Source: DASRJW01 sp964567755
GTDB lineage: Bacteria; Krumholzibacteriota; Krumholzibacteriia; G020349025
Assembly (NCBI GenBank): GCA_964567755.1
Contig: CAZMNW010000029.1
Location: 1 to 64,000, forward strand
Direction of reading: 5' to 3'
Length of the DNA: 64,000 nucleotides
Shown: one piece after another, positions 34,317 through 42,281 of the stretch
Layout of the letters: each line of letters begins with the position of its first letter
Position numbering within the stretch: the first letter of the stretch is position 1
Position numbers and translations under genes: made by a program
Notes under the pieces: generated by a model
Database searches by the model: none
Told to the model about the DNA's origin: nothing
The model's input: only the letters and a program-made list of their open reading frames with translations

Positions 34317-35441
34317 TCAGGAACGGCCTGGACTGATGGCGAGCGCTTCGCGCTCGGCGTAGCGAGAGAAGAGCTGGCCCCAGGGCGTCGTCTCGCGCCA
34401 GCGCTCGAAAACGCGGCGGTCGCGTGCCGGCCAGCGGTAGAAATCGTGATAGACCTCGGACCCGAAGATGAATGCATTCACCAGCGGTGTGCGGAAAAAA
34501 AGGTTCTGCAGCGACTTGAGTGGCCCGAACCACAGCAGATCCCCGACGCGACTGGCGCCGTTGTCGCCGACTCGGAATCCCCAGTTCTCCCCGCCGATGT
34601 CCGCACCGACGACCTCGATGTCGGATGCACGCCCGACTCCGAGCCCCGCCTCGTCGGCGAGACGGATGTAGTCGATGGACATGGGATCGAACCCCATCAT
34701 CTTGGCGGCCACGGCATCGATCGCCACTTGATCGGCGCTCGCCAGCATGAAGTCCTTCACCACCGGGAACATCGTGCGCGGTCCGGGACCGTTGCCAGCG
34801 GTCGTGCCGTCCATCACGGCGAACAGCCCGGGGTGGATTTCCTTTTGGATGGCGAGCAGGTCCACCAGCGTGGCGTGAATCCAGCTGTGCGTGTAATGGC
34901 GCTTGGTGTTGAGCAGGCCGCCGAAGGCGTTCTTCATCGCTCCGGTCGTCGTCGTGTAGATGTGGGTCTTCTGCGTCGGCAAGTGCACGATGTTCTTGCC
35001 GTGGAAATAATCCGGGATGCGGATGCCCTCGGGAAAGATGCGATCGAGCACGCGCATCTTTGCCTTCGGGCGATATTCCACCCAGCGCATGTCGGTATCG
35101 CGGAAGTTGTAGAGCACCGGGATGTCGTGTTGACGAAAGATCGGCACGTAATGATTGAGATCTTCACCTTTGAAGGCATTGGTGACCACGGTCTTGTTCT
35201 GGACGCAGACCAGTTCCTGAAACCCTTGGCTTCGCAACGCCAGGATCGTGCCCTCGAGCTGCCACGGCGTCGTGTTGGCGCCGGGGAACGGGAAGTGCCA
35301 CGAGATGTTGTCCTTGAGGATCGTGGTGGCGCCCGGCTCGAGCGCAGCGCGCACGCCTGCGAGTGCCAGCAGGTGGCCGATGTCGTCGAGAATGGTGGCG
35401 GCAGAAACGCGCAGCACGGCGACGCGCGGTTTGGAACTCAT
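34317..35441 (-). CDS. DUF362 domain-containing protein
   Basis: 374 aa. The DUF362 pattern is visible as TTILKDNISWHFPFPG near residue 40, LPTQKTHIYTTTTGAMKNA and a late ADQVAIDAVAAKMMGFDP block. Family members are often fused to ferredoxin domains, but no CxxCxxC cluster is present here. Function is unknown; they are commonly found in anaerobes and FCB bacteria. No signal peptide. The gene follows the small glycogen-binding-domain lipoprotein gene by 18 nt. No clear ribosome site precedes the ATG. Confidence 0.85.
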   Translation of the reverse strand: MSSKPRVAVLRVSAATILDDIGHLLALAGVRAALEPGATTILKDNISWHFPFPGANTTPWQLEGTILALRSQGFQELVCVQNKTVVTNAFKGEDLNHYVPIFRQHDIPVLYNFRDTDMRWVEYRPKAKMRVLDRIFPEGIRIPDYFHGKNIVHLPTQKTHIYTTTTGAMKNAFGGLLNTKRHYTHSWIHATLVDLLAIQKEIHPGLFAVMDGTTAGNGPGPRTMFPVVKDFMLASADQVAIDAVAAKMMGFDPMSIDYIRLADEAGLGVGRASDIEVVGADIGGENWGFRVGDNGASRVGDLLWFGPLKSLQNLFFRTPLVNAFIFGSEVYHDFYRWPARDRRVFERWRETTPWGQLFSRYAEREALAISPGRS

Positions 35442-35459
35442 ACGGCGGAGTATACGAAC

Positions 35460-35849
35460 TCATGGAACCACGAGCAACGAGACGAACCCGCCCTGGCCAT
35501 CGGCGACGCGTTGGGGGTTGGCCGGATCGAGTTCCCAAAATCGCCCATCCACGAGAAACAGATATTCGTAGCGTCCGGGTCCGAGTGCGGCGGCCAGCTC
35601 CCAGATTCCGTCGTCGCCGCGCAGCATGACACCGACGCGCGTGCTGCTCGTCCATTCGCGCCCGCGCAGATGGAAGTTGGTTTCCCAGCTCCCCGCCACC
35701 TGCACGACCTGAGCCACCGGATCGCGGTAACGGAACACGACGACCCCCGCGCCGATTTCTGGCGAGCGCGGCATCGGCGGGCGGGGCATGCAGCTCGCGC
35801 TGGCCAGCAGTGCCGAGGCTGCGGCCAACGCGGCACAGACGCGGCGCAT
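35460..35849 (-). CDS. Small lipoprotein with AMPK-type glycogen-binding (E-set) domain
   Basis: 129 aa. A signal peptide MRRVCAALAAASALLASA precedes a cysteine (SASC), suggesting lipidation, although the box is not perfect. The rest is a CBM48/AMPK-beta-like E-set domain: VQVAGSWETNFHLRG, then GIWELAAALGPGRYEYLFLVDG and ELDPANPQ. Such domains bind alpha-glucans in AMPK but can serve as structural Ig-like modules in bacteria. The alternative ATG at 35928-35930 directly follows the upstream stop and would add 27 residues before the signal. The preceding gene encodes a larger protein with the same domain type. Confidence 0.72.
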   Translation of the reverse strand: MRRVCAALAAASALLASASCMPRPPMPRSPEIGAGVVVFRYRDPVAQVVQVAGSWETNFHLRGREWTSSTRVGVMLRGDDGIWELAAALGPGRYEYLFLVDGRFWELDPANPQRVADGQGGFVSLLVVP

Positions 35850-35930
35850 GGCTCGCGCGCGACTGCGGCGCTGGCACCGGCACCCGACCTCATTCCACTC
35901 ACTGTGCATCCGGAGGTTCCGTTCTCGCAT

Positions 35931-38120
35931 TTAGAAACTGATCCGTGCTTCGAGTGTGATCCGCCGTTCCAGCTCGAGATCGTGCTCGGCGCGTTCGATT
36001 CGACTCCCCAACCCGATGGGGTCGGCGAAGGCTGCCTGCGGCGACGCCCCCGCATCGAAGAGGAACTGATCCCACCCGATGTCCATATAGGTGTTCCGCA
36101 CCGCATACAGAACATTCGGATCGACGCCGAACCCGAGCGCGATGTCGGACCTCTCGCTCAACGCCATCACGAGCTCGACGAAGTGCGCCCCGAAGGTCCG
36201 ATAGTCGTGGGTCGCGCCAGGAATATCGGTCGTCGCCAACGATCCGGCTTCGATGTGCTTGCCGGGGCCGAGCTGGGCCACGATTGCCGCATCGGAGGTT
36301 TCGAAGCGCCGGAACGTGGCGAAGCGCGAGTGGGTGCGTAGCTGCAGACCGTCGGCGACATCGATGCTGAAACGCGCCACGGCCTCGAGAGCGCGTGGCG
36401 CGCGATCGAAGCCCGGGCTCGCCCAGGTGAAGCGGAGCTCGCCGTCGAGCGCATGCGCCGCCCACAACGTGCGCGACACGTCCAGCCGCGCGAAGCTCGC
36501 ACGGTCGGCGCCCAACAGCACGAAACGCGGGTACGTCGCCGTACTCTGGTCCAGCCAGGGATTGTGCCGGCGAAACCAAAACTGCGTTTCCCACGTGGTC
36601 CCGGCCGGATAGTCGAACCAGTCCTGCTGCACGTCGAGCGTCGCCTCGAAGCCGGCGACGCGAGCCCCGAGCCCGAGCGCCGCGGCGTGACGTCGCATCG
36701 AGAATGGCGTGCCGGTGATGCGCGCATCGGCATCGTGCTCCTGGTATTCGTAACGAAGATGCGGGCGCCAATCCGCATGTTCGACCACGGGCGCGAGTGT
36801 CCACACCAATCGTCGGCTGTCGTCGAGAGCGAACGTGCCCGAGGCCTCGGTCTCGGGCCCAAAACGCGCCTCGACATTGCCCGTGCTGCTGTCATAGCGC
36901 GCTTCCTCCAAGACCTGCTGGCGCTCGGCGACCGCCTTCCGAGTCCCGCTCATGTACTCCGCCATCCACTGCACGCCGAGCCACGGCAGGCGCAGATCCA
37001 CGTTCCACGCATTCCAACTTTCTGTCGTCTCGATCTGTTGCCCGGTGGCGAAGAGCCCTTGGCCGTCCTGTTGCACCTCGAGATCGTTTTGCTCCCCCGG
37101 TGCCAGGCCGCGATCGAACCGGTAGCCGAAGCCCAGGCCACGCGTTTCAGAGCCGCCGCGCATGCGGAAGGCGAAGGTATCGCTGTTGCGACGGGTGTCG
37201 AGGGCGGCGTAACTCTCGAACTGGGTCCCCATCGTTGGCGGTGTTTGCAGATCTGGCAGCACGGGTGCGAGGACGCTGTCGGAGGCGGCTTCGGTGTTGT
37301 CGGCGTACAGGAACTCGAGCGGCGCCCCCAGCAAGCGGCGGCGCAGCAGCACGCCGCGGCGTGTGAACCCGAAGCTGTCCTCGTAGATGCCGATCTTGCC
37401 CACGAGCACGCCAGGATCTTCGAAATCGGTGACTCCTTCGTTGTCGAACATGCGAATCTCGAACTCTTGCGGCCTCCAGAGCAGGACCCCACGGTCGTAG
37501 CGCAAGCGGGTGCCGGAGAGATCGTCATCCGACTCGCTGGTGTTGAAGTTGGTACGGAACCAGGCGCTCAGATCATCGCCGAAATCCACTTCGAGACGCA
37601 GGTCGACATCGTGCAGCGGCCGCACCAGATCCCAGCGCTGCAGCTCTGGTTGTCGGCGAGCGGTCAAGTACCCCAAATAGCGCACGAACCAGCGCAGATC
37701 GTGATCCGGTGTCGCGCCACCGGCGGCGGCGGCGCTGCTCTGACCGCCAGCGCCCATCGGTAGCACCGCCCCGTTCGCGCCGACGCGGACCACCGAGTTG
37801 CCGTTCTCCGAGACTTCTGGATTGTCGGCATCGAGTTGCCACTGGCCATCGACGAAGAATTTGTATTCATAGGTGCCGGGGTCGAGGAACACCAACGCCG
37901 CCCAGACCCCGTCGGATTCTCGGTCGAGTGGCGTCGCTGTCGGGCTCCAACCGTTGAAGTCGCCGACGAGATGCACCGATTTCGCCGCAGCATCCACGTG
38001 GACGAAACGCACCACGCCGTCGCCGGTCTGAGGGCGTGCGTGCACCGGCCACGGCGCCAAGCCGATCCACACGATCGCGAACAGCCACCCACGTTTGGGT
38101 CGTGTCGAGCGACTGGGCAC
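35931..38120 (-). CDS. Glycogen-binding-domain outer-membrane beta-barrel protein
   Basis: 729 aa. A signal peptide with GWLFAIVWIGLAPWPVHA precedes an AMPK-type E-set domain (SVHLVGDFNGWSPTATPL, VFLDPGTYEYKFFVDGQW, ADNPEVSENG; residues ~35-120). The remaining ~580 residues alternate polar and hydrophobic positions with aromatic residues (FEIRMFDNEG, LEFLYADN, RLVWTLAPVVEHADW) and end ERRITLEARISF, a beta-signal-like terminus. It is probably an outer-membrane barrel displaying a periplasmic or surface carbohydrate-binding-like domain. The GTG at 38118-38120 has GGGAG 8 nt upstream. Confidence 0.75.
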   Translation of the reverse strand: MPSRSTRPKRGWLFAIVWIGLAPWPVHARPQTGDGVVRFVHVDAAAKSVHLVGDFNGWSPTATPLDRESDGVWAALVFLDPGTYEYKFFVDGQWQLDADNPEVSENGNSVVRVGANGAVLPMGAGGQSSAAAAGGATPDHDLRWFVRYLGYLTARRQPELQRWDLVRPLHDVDLRLEVDFGDDLSAWFRTNFNTSESDDDLSGTRLRYDRGVLLWRPQEFEIRMFDNEGVTDFEDPGVLVGKIGIYEDSFGFTRRGVLLRRRLLGAPLEFLYADNTEAASDSVLAPVLPDLQTPPTMGTQFESYAALDTRRNSDTFAFRMRGGSETRGLGFGYRFDRGLAPGEQNDLEVQQDGQGLFATGQQIETTESWNAWNVDLRLPWLGVQWMAEYMSGTRKAVAERQQVLEEARYDSSTGNVEARFGPETEASGTFALDDSRRLVWTLAPVVEHADWRPHLRYEYQEHDADARITGTPFSMRRHAAALGLGARVAGFEATLDVQQDWFDYPAGTTWETQFWFRRHNPWLDQSTATYPRFVLLGADRASFARLDVSRTLWAAHALDGELRFTWASPGFDRAPRALEAVARFSIDVADGLQLRTHSRFATFRRFETSDAAIVAQLGPGKHIEAGSLATTDIPGATHDYRTFGAHFVELVMALSERSDIALGFGVDPNVLYAVRNTYMDIGWDQFLFDAGASPQAAFADPIGLGSRIERAEHDLELERRITLEARISF

Positions 38121-38158
38121 GCTTCGGACTCCCTGTTGTGCCGCGCTGCGGCGCCGCT

Positions 38159-39697
38159 TCAGAACCACCCGCGCAGGTGGAGTTGCACCAGATCCCGTCC
38201 GTCCGCATCCATCGCATCGCCATCGAGCACCGGGTCGGCGCGATCGCCGATCCAGCCGGCACCGTACTGTAATGCGACTTCGAACTGCGGCTGGTGCCAG
38301 TACTGCAGCGCGGCGACCAGCGAGCTCTTGACGTTGCCGGGTGTGCGCGCCCAGGTCGCCCGACCGACCGCCTGCACGCGCGCCGACATGCGCACGCCGC
38401 CCTGCAACGCGAAAACATCGCGCCGCGCCGGCGTGTCGATGTCGAGAGCTCCCCACTGCACCCGCATGCGCGTGCTGCCCTGCGCCGTGCTCAACTCCAA
38501 CAGCACATCGTCGTGATGCTCGCTGGCGGCGCGAATCTGCTCCGTCGCCTGCGTCTGGGTGTACAACACACGCGCGCGCACGTCCTGCACGACCCACGCT
38601 TCGATCTCGCTCTCCTGGCGGATGATTCTCCGGTCCGCGTCTTCGAACTGAACCTCGTGGTCGTAGGCGTGGCGCAGCCACACTGGCCATTGCGGCATCT
38701 CGAACCAGGCTTCGAGACGGTAGCCTTCGTACCCGCGCGATGGGCTGCCGAGGCTCGGCTGTGCCCCGAGGAGTGGGTTCGTGTGTGTGGCGCCGACGGC
38801 ACGGTACGCTGGCGCGAAACCGAACCAGCCCCAGCGTGCGTTCCCGAGGCGTGGCGCACGCATCTCGGCGCGCAGCGATGCGCTCGCCGGCAGGGCATCC
38901 GTGATCGGGGTTGCGGCCAGAACACGATTTCGAGGTCCCTCGAGCTTCGCCGGCACTGCGAACGAGGCGCGCTCCAATTCCTCCGTCGCAACGAAAGAAC
39001 AGTCGACTTGGAACTGCACGCCACGCACCAGAGCGCGGGCGTCGAAGCCGAATTGATCACGATCCAGGACCGGGCGGCTGGCCGGATCTCCTGCCGGTAC
39101 CTGACGCAGATACGTGGCACCGATGCGCAGGCCCGGAGTTCCGGTTGCATCGCCTCGGAAGCGCAGGAGGATGAGCTGCTCGCTTCCGACATCGCCTTCT
39201 GCGCCGAACGAACTGCCGCCATCCGCGGCGAGCAATAGCGCCAGCAGGCGCGGGCCACGCAGCACGGCGCGCAGCCCTTGCACGTCGGCACCGAGCGCGA
39301 GCGGGTCGATCGGCGAGCCGAGCCCATGATCGAGCCAGAGCGCCGAGGGCTGGCGCGCGAACAGGCGGAGCCCCAGGCTGTCGGCACCGACGGGACGGGC
39401 GTAGACAAGCGACGCCTCGCGCAACGCGAAGGCCGGCGTGTCGCCGTCCTGTGCCGCATCGAGCCGGGCCCCGAAGCGCACGAAGGCGGCGAGCGCGGGA
39501 ACCGGCGTGTAGCCGAACGCGAGCTCTGCCAGAGTCGTGTCCTCGCGCGTCGAGTCCCAGTCCCAGTCGAAGAGCCCGGCTTGCTTGCGGATCGTCATAC
39601 CGAATCCGATATTGCCGCCGAGGCGCAGATCGGCCGCAACCCGTGCCGTCCACAGCGTCGAGATCAAGAGCATGCCGGTGACCGCTCTAAAAATCAT
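38159..39697 (-). CDS. Predicted outer-membrane beta-barrel protein
   Basis: 512 aa. A signal peptide (AVTGMLLISTLWTARVAA) precedes DLRLGGNIGFGMTIRK and a long run of alternating strands (AFVRFGARLD, LRLFARQPSALWLD, FQVDCSFVA) ending in QLHLRGWF, consistent with a C-terminal aromatic beta-signal. I do not recognise a named family; the neighbouring gene for the glycogen-binding barrel suggests a shared envelope function. The ATG at 39695-39697 overlaps the PorV-like gene's stop by 11 nt and has GGGGA 8 nt upstream. Confidence 0.68.
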   Translation of the reverse strand: MIFRAVTGMLLISTLWTARVAADLRLGGNIGFGMTIRKQAGLFDWDWDSTREDTTLAELAFGYTPVPALAAFVRFGARLDAAQDGDTPAFALREASLVYARPVGADSLGLRLFARQPSALWLDHGLGSPIDPLALGADVQGLRAVLRGPRLLALLLAADGGSSFGAEGDVGSEQLILLRFRGDATGTPGLRIGATYLRQVPAGDPASRPVLDRDQFGFDARALVRGVQFQVDCSFVATEELERASFAVPAKLEGPRNRVLAATPITDALPASASLRAEMRAPRLGNARWGWFGFAPAYRAVGATHTNPLLGAQPSLGSPSRGYEGYRLEAWFEMPQWPVWLRHAYDHEVQFEDADRRIIRQESEIEAWVVQDVRARVLYTQTQATEQIRAASEHHDDVLLELSTAQGSTRMRVQWGALDIDTPARRDVFALQGGVRMSARVQAVGRATWARTPGNVKSSLVAALQYWHQPQFEVALQYGAGWIGDRADPVLDGDAMDADGRDLVQLHLRGWF

Positions 39698-40607
39698 CGA
39701 CACCGTCCCCCACTGCAGCGTGCGGCGCACCGAAGCCGATCTGCACGGCGATCCGCGTCATGAGACCGAGCTCGTCGTGCAGGCGAAAGCTGGGCTCGAG
39801 GCGAAAATCGCCCCAGCAGAGGGCGATGCCGGTGGCGAGCGACTGGCGTGAGGCGCCGAATCGCACCTCGAGCGCGTTGCCGACGCGGAACTCGACACCC
39901 AGTTTGTTCTCCGCGCTCCGATCGGCGAGGTGCGCGCGACTCCAGTGCAACTGTGCCTGTGGGTGCAGGCGCAGTGACAATCCCCATTCGACGGCGGTCA
40001 CGAGCGCCGTCGTTGCGCCGCCGTCGATGAGATCGAACTGCGGCTGGCCGAGATTGCGCACGCTGGCGCCGACGGTGACGTTCGGGATCGGCGACAGCAG
40101 CAACCCGAAGTCGCCGCTCCAATGCGTCTCGGCTTGCTGCGCGCCGGCGATCGTCGCCGCCTCCGCTGCATCGAGCCCGACGCGCGCCGCCTTCAGCGTT
40201 GCCCCGGCAGCCACGAAGGCGCCGAGCGTGCGTCGCACCAGCTGACGCGAGATCGACAGCGACAAGAGATCTTCGCGCAGCGTTTCCTCGAGCGCCATCG
40301 AGCTCCAGCCCGCGCCGATGGAAACGAAGCGGGTGTGCAAGACGCTGGCGGCGAAGACTTGCTGCACGCCTTCGAGATCGGCGGATCGATCGAGCGTGAA
40401 CAGGGCCTCGTGGCGCGACAGGCGCGCGAGACCAGCGGGGTTCCAGTACACCGCCGAGGCGTCGTTCGCGATCGAGACAAAGTTGCCGCCGAGTGCGAGA
40501 GCGCGCGATCCGGCAGCGTGTCCTTCGAAGAAAGCCACGCCCGGTGAAGCGACCCCGAGGCTCCACAGGGCGCTCATGCCCCAGCTCGCTGACCACCGCC
40601 AACGCAT
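39687..40607 (-). CDS. PorV/PorQ family outer-membrane protein
   Basis: 306 aa. A signal peptide ends near GVASPGVAFF. The block AGSRALALGGNFVSIANDAS then AVYWNPAGLARL is the hallmark of the PorV/PorQ-like conserved outer-membrane family, distantly related to FadL barrels. In Bacteroidetes PorV is part of type IX secretion; many FCB genomes encode such proteins without a full type IX system, and I see no other Por genes here. The ATG at 40605-40607 overlaps the previous stop as TGATG. It directly follows a FlgD-Ig-tailed secreted protein, a pairing that fits export or surface display. Confidence 0.83.
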   Translation of the reverse strand: MRWRWSASWGMSALWSLGVASPGVAFFEGHAAGSRALALGGNFVSIANDASAVYWNPAGLARLSRHEALFTLDRSADLEGVQQVFAASVLHTRFVSIGAGWSSMALEETLREDLLSLSISRQLVRRTLGAFVAAGATLKAARVGLDAAEAATIAGAQQAETHWSGDFGLLLSPIPNVTVGASVRNLGQPQFDLIDGGATTALVTAVEWGLSLRLHPQAQLHWSRAHLADRSAENKLGVEFRVGNALEVRFGASRQSLATGIALCWGDFRLEPSFRLHDELGLMTRIAVQIGFGAPHAAVGDGVDDF

Positions 40608-41890
40608 CAGTGCACCACCGCGAGCGTGCGCTGCACGCGCACGCTCGCTGCCCCGGGGCTCGCCCCGGCGCTCGCGCGCAGCACGTAGGTTCCACCTGGC
40701 ACCGGTTGACCCGAGACGTCGCGACCATCCCAAACCCAGCGCCCAGATGCGATGCCGCAGGCCGCGGCCTCGGGACACGTCATGGGTTCGTCGCGCAGCA
40801 GCTCGACCACACGCTCGCCATGCGACGAGTAAATCGCCGACGTCACGTACAACACCTCGGGCACGGTGCCGCGCGCGAACAGCGCGCACTCGAGCGCGAG
40901 GCTGCGGTCGGGGACGAGCAAGCGCGTCGGCCGCTGCTGCGTGTCGCCGCTGCGAAAGGTCCGGAGCTCGAGCTCGAAGCCGAGCGAGGCGACCGCCGGC
41001 CGGCTGCCCGGCGCATCGGGAAGAAAGCGAGTTTGCTCCTGCGCTGCGAAGCCGAAGCGGACGAAATGGGGAGGTCCCGGCGACGCCCAATCGACGCGCG
41101 CGACGCGGTCGAGGATCACCGGCCCGCGGGCATCGAGAGGCAGTGTGTCGCTCGGGTCCGGAGCGGCGTCGGCGGCGGACCAACCCTCGTCGGCGTGCAC
41201 GATGACGGCGGCCAGGCGCAATCCCTGCGCCGCCGAGGCAGCAGGGAGAACGAACATCGGTGCGAGCGGCGCCAGCGAATCCGGATTGACCTGCATGGGC
41301 GCGCCGGGAAACAGCTCGCTCCACGGGATCGCGGCCTCGAGCGCACCCGGGCTGCCGGCATCGAACAACGCCACGGCGCGGCTCGCCTCTGCCGGCAGCC
41401 GCTGCAACGCCTCGCTCCCGTCCACGTTCCACAGCTCGGGCGTCGTCTGCCCGGCGCGGATGGCGACGAAGAGATCGGGCCTGAGCTCGGGACCGAAGAC
41501 GAGCGCACGCCGCCAGTGCTCGAGGCCCGTCGCAGCCGTGAGCCCGCCGGCGCGATGATCGATGTACAGCACGAGCGCATGCGATCCGAGATTGCCGCTC
41601 ACAGCGATGTAGAGATGCGCAGCGTCCCAGGTGACGTGGATCTGCTTGATCTCGTGGAGAGCGGACCAGGCGGAATCGTCGTCCGGCTCTTCGGCGCACG
41701 AATCGCTGGTCACGGGACAGGCGCGAAACAGCGCATCGACCGCGTCCCACTCGACGACACGCCCGTCGATCACAATCTGTGCGCTGAGATCGGCCGCCGA
41801 GCGCGCCCAAGCCGCCGTGCTGGCGGACAGCACGCAAAGAGCGGTGCAGAGCACTGCTCCCCTAACTGCCCTGCTCCTCGCGTGCTCCAC
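40607..41890 (-). CDS. Secreted protein with CBM9-like and FlgD-like Ig domains
   Basis: 427 aa. A signal peptide (AVLCTALCVLSASTAAWA) is followed by a CBM9/DOMON-like beta-sandwich: IVIDGRVVEWDAVD, THVTWDAAHLYIAVSG-type strands, and a later AAIPWSELFPG. The C terminus (RWVWDGRDVSGQPVPGGTYV then LRA) is a FlgD-type Ig fold as seen in many FCB surface proteins. A binding role at the cell surface is likely; ligand unknown. The GTG at 41888-41890 overlaps the DUF4388 gene by 29 nt; the ribosome site is not clear, so the start may be a few codons downstream. Confidence 0.72.
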   Translation of the reverse strand: MEHARSRAVRGAVLCTALCVLSASTAAWARSAADLSAQIVIDGRVVEWDAVDALFRACPVTSDSCAEEPDDDSAWSALHEIKQIHVTWDAAHLYIAVSGNLGSHALVLYIDHRAGGLTAATGLEHWRRALVFGPELRPDLFVAIRAGQTTPELWNVDGSEALQRLPAEASRAVALFDAGSPGALEAAIPWSELFPGAPMQVNPDSLAPLAPMFVLPAASAAQGLRLAAVIVHADEGWSAADAAPDPSDTLPLDARGPVILDRVARVDWASPGPPHFVRFGFAAQEQTRFLPDAPGSRPAVASLGFELELRTFRSGDTQQRPTRLLVPDRSLALECALFARGTVPEVLYVTSAIYSSHGERVVELLRDEPMTCPEAAACGIASGRWVWDGRDVSGQPVPGGTYVLRASAGASPGAASVRVQRTLAVVH

Positions 41891-42281
41891 CCCGCACCCG
41901 GTCCATCCGCGTCATGCACTCGAGCAACAGTCCCTCGACGTCCAGGGCCACACCCTGCGCCTTGGGTTCCGCGCCACTCCGGAATGCGAACGCCCCACGC
42001 CGCCAACCGAGCATGGTGGCGACGTCCTCGCGCACCGCGATCACCGTGCTCGCGGCATCGGCCCGTGGCGCGGCCTCGACCGCGCGTTTCGGCGCGCGCA
42101 CCGTGGCCGACTCCACCCGCGCTGCGACGATCTTGCCGTCACGCAAGAACACGTTGCCGCGCGTGCCGGCACATTCGAGCACCAACACGCCGCTCGCACG
42201 CGCCAAGGCCAAGATCTGCAGCACTAGCTCCGGAGCGAAGAGCGCGAGATCGCCGCGCAAGTCCGCACGCCGCGCGCTCAC
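41862..42281 (-). CDS. DUF4388 domain protein
   Basis: 139 aa, soluble. The N terminus LRGDLALFAPELVLQILALA then GVLVLECAG and FLRDGKIVAARV is the DUF4388 (PatA N-terminal-like) pattern, in which a small domain often accompanies response regulators or gliding/GTPase modules. A second region (LGWRRGAFAFRSG) completes the domain. No other domain is present. The GTG start overlaps the pyruvate phosphate dikinase stop as GTGA (4 nt), so translation is coupled. Function is unknown. Confidence 0.8.
   Translation of the reverse strand: MSARRADLRGDLALFAPELVLQILALARASGVLVLECAGTRGNVFLRDGKIVAARVESATVRAPKRAVEAAPRADAASTVIAVREDVATMLGWRRGAFAFRSGAEPKAQGVALDVEGLLLECMTRMDRVRGGAREEQGS

Noticed and set aside
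31177..34362. A plus-strand open frame of 1061 codons runs opposite the VWA and surrounding genes.
   Set aside because: It is antisense to well-supported genes, has no recognisable domain and is low-complexity arginine/alanine-rich, as expected for shadows in GC-rich DNA.
39687..40607. Evidence for a complete type IX secretion system.
   Set aside because: Only PorV-like proteins are present; no PorU, SprA/PorT or C-terminal T9SS domain was recognised in this window.
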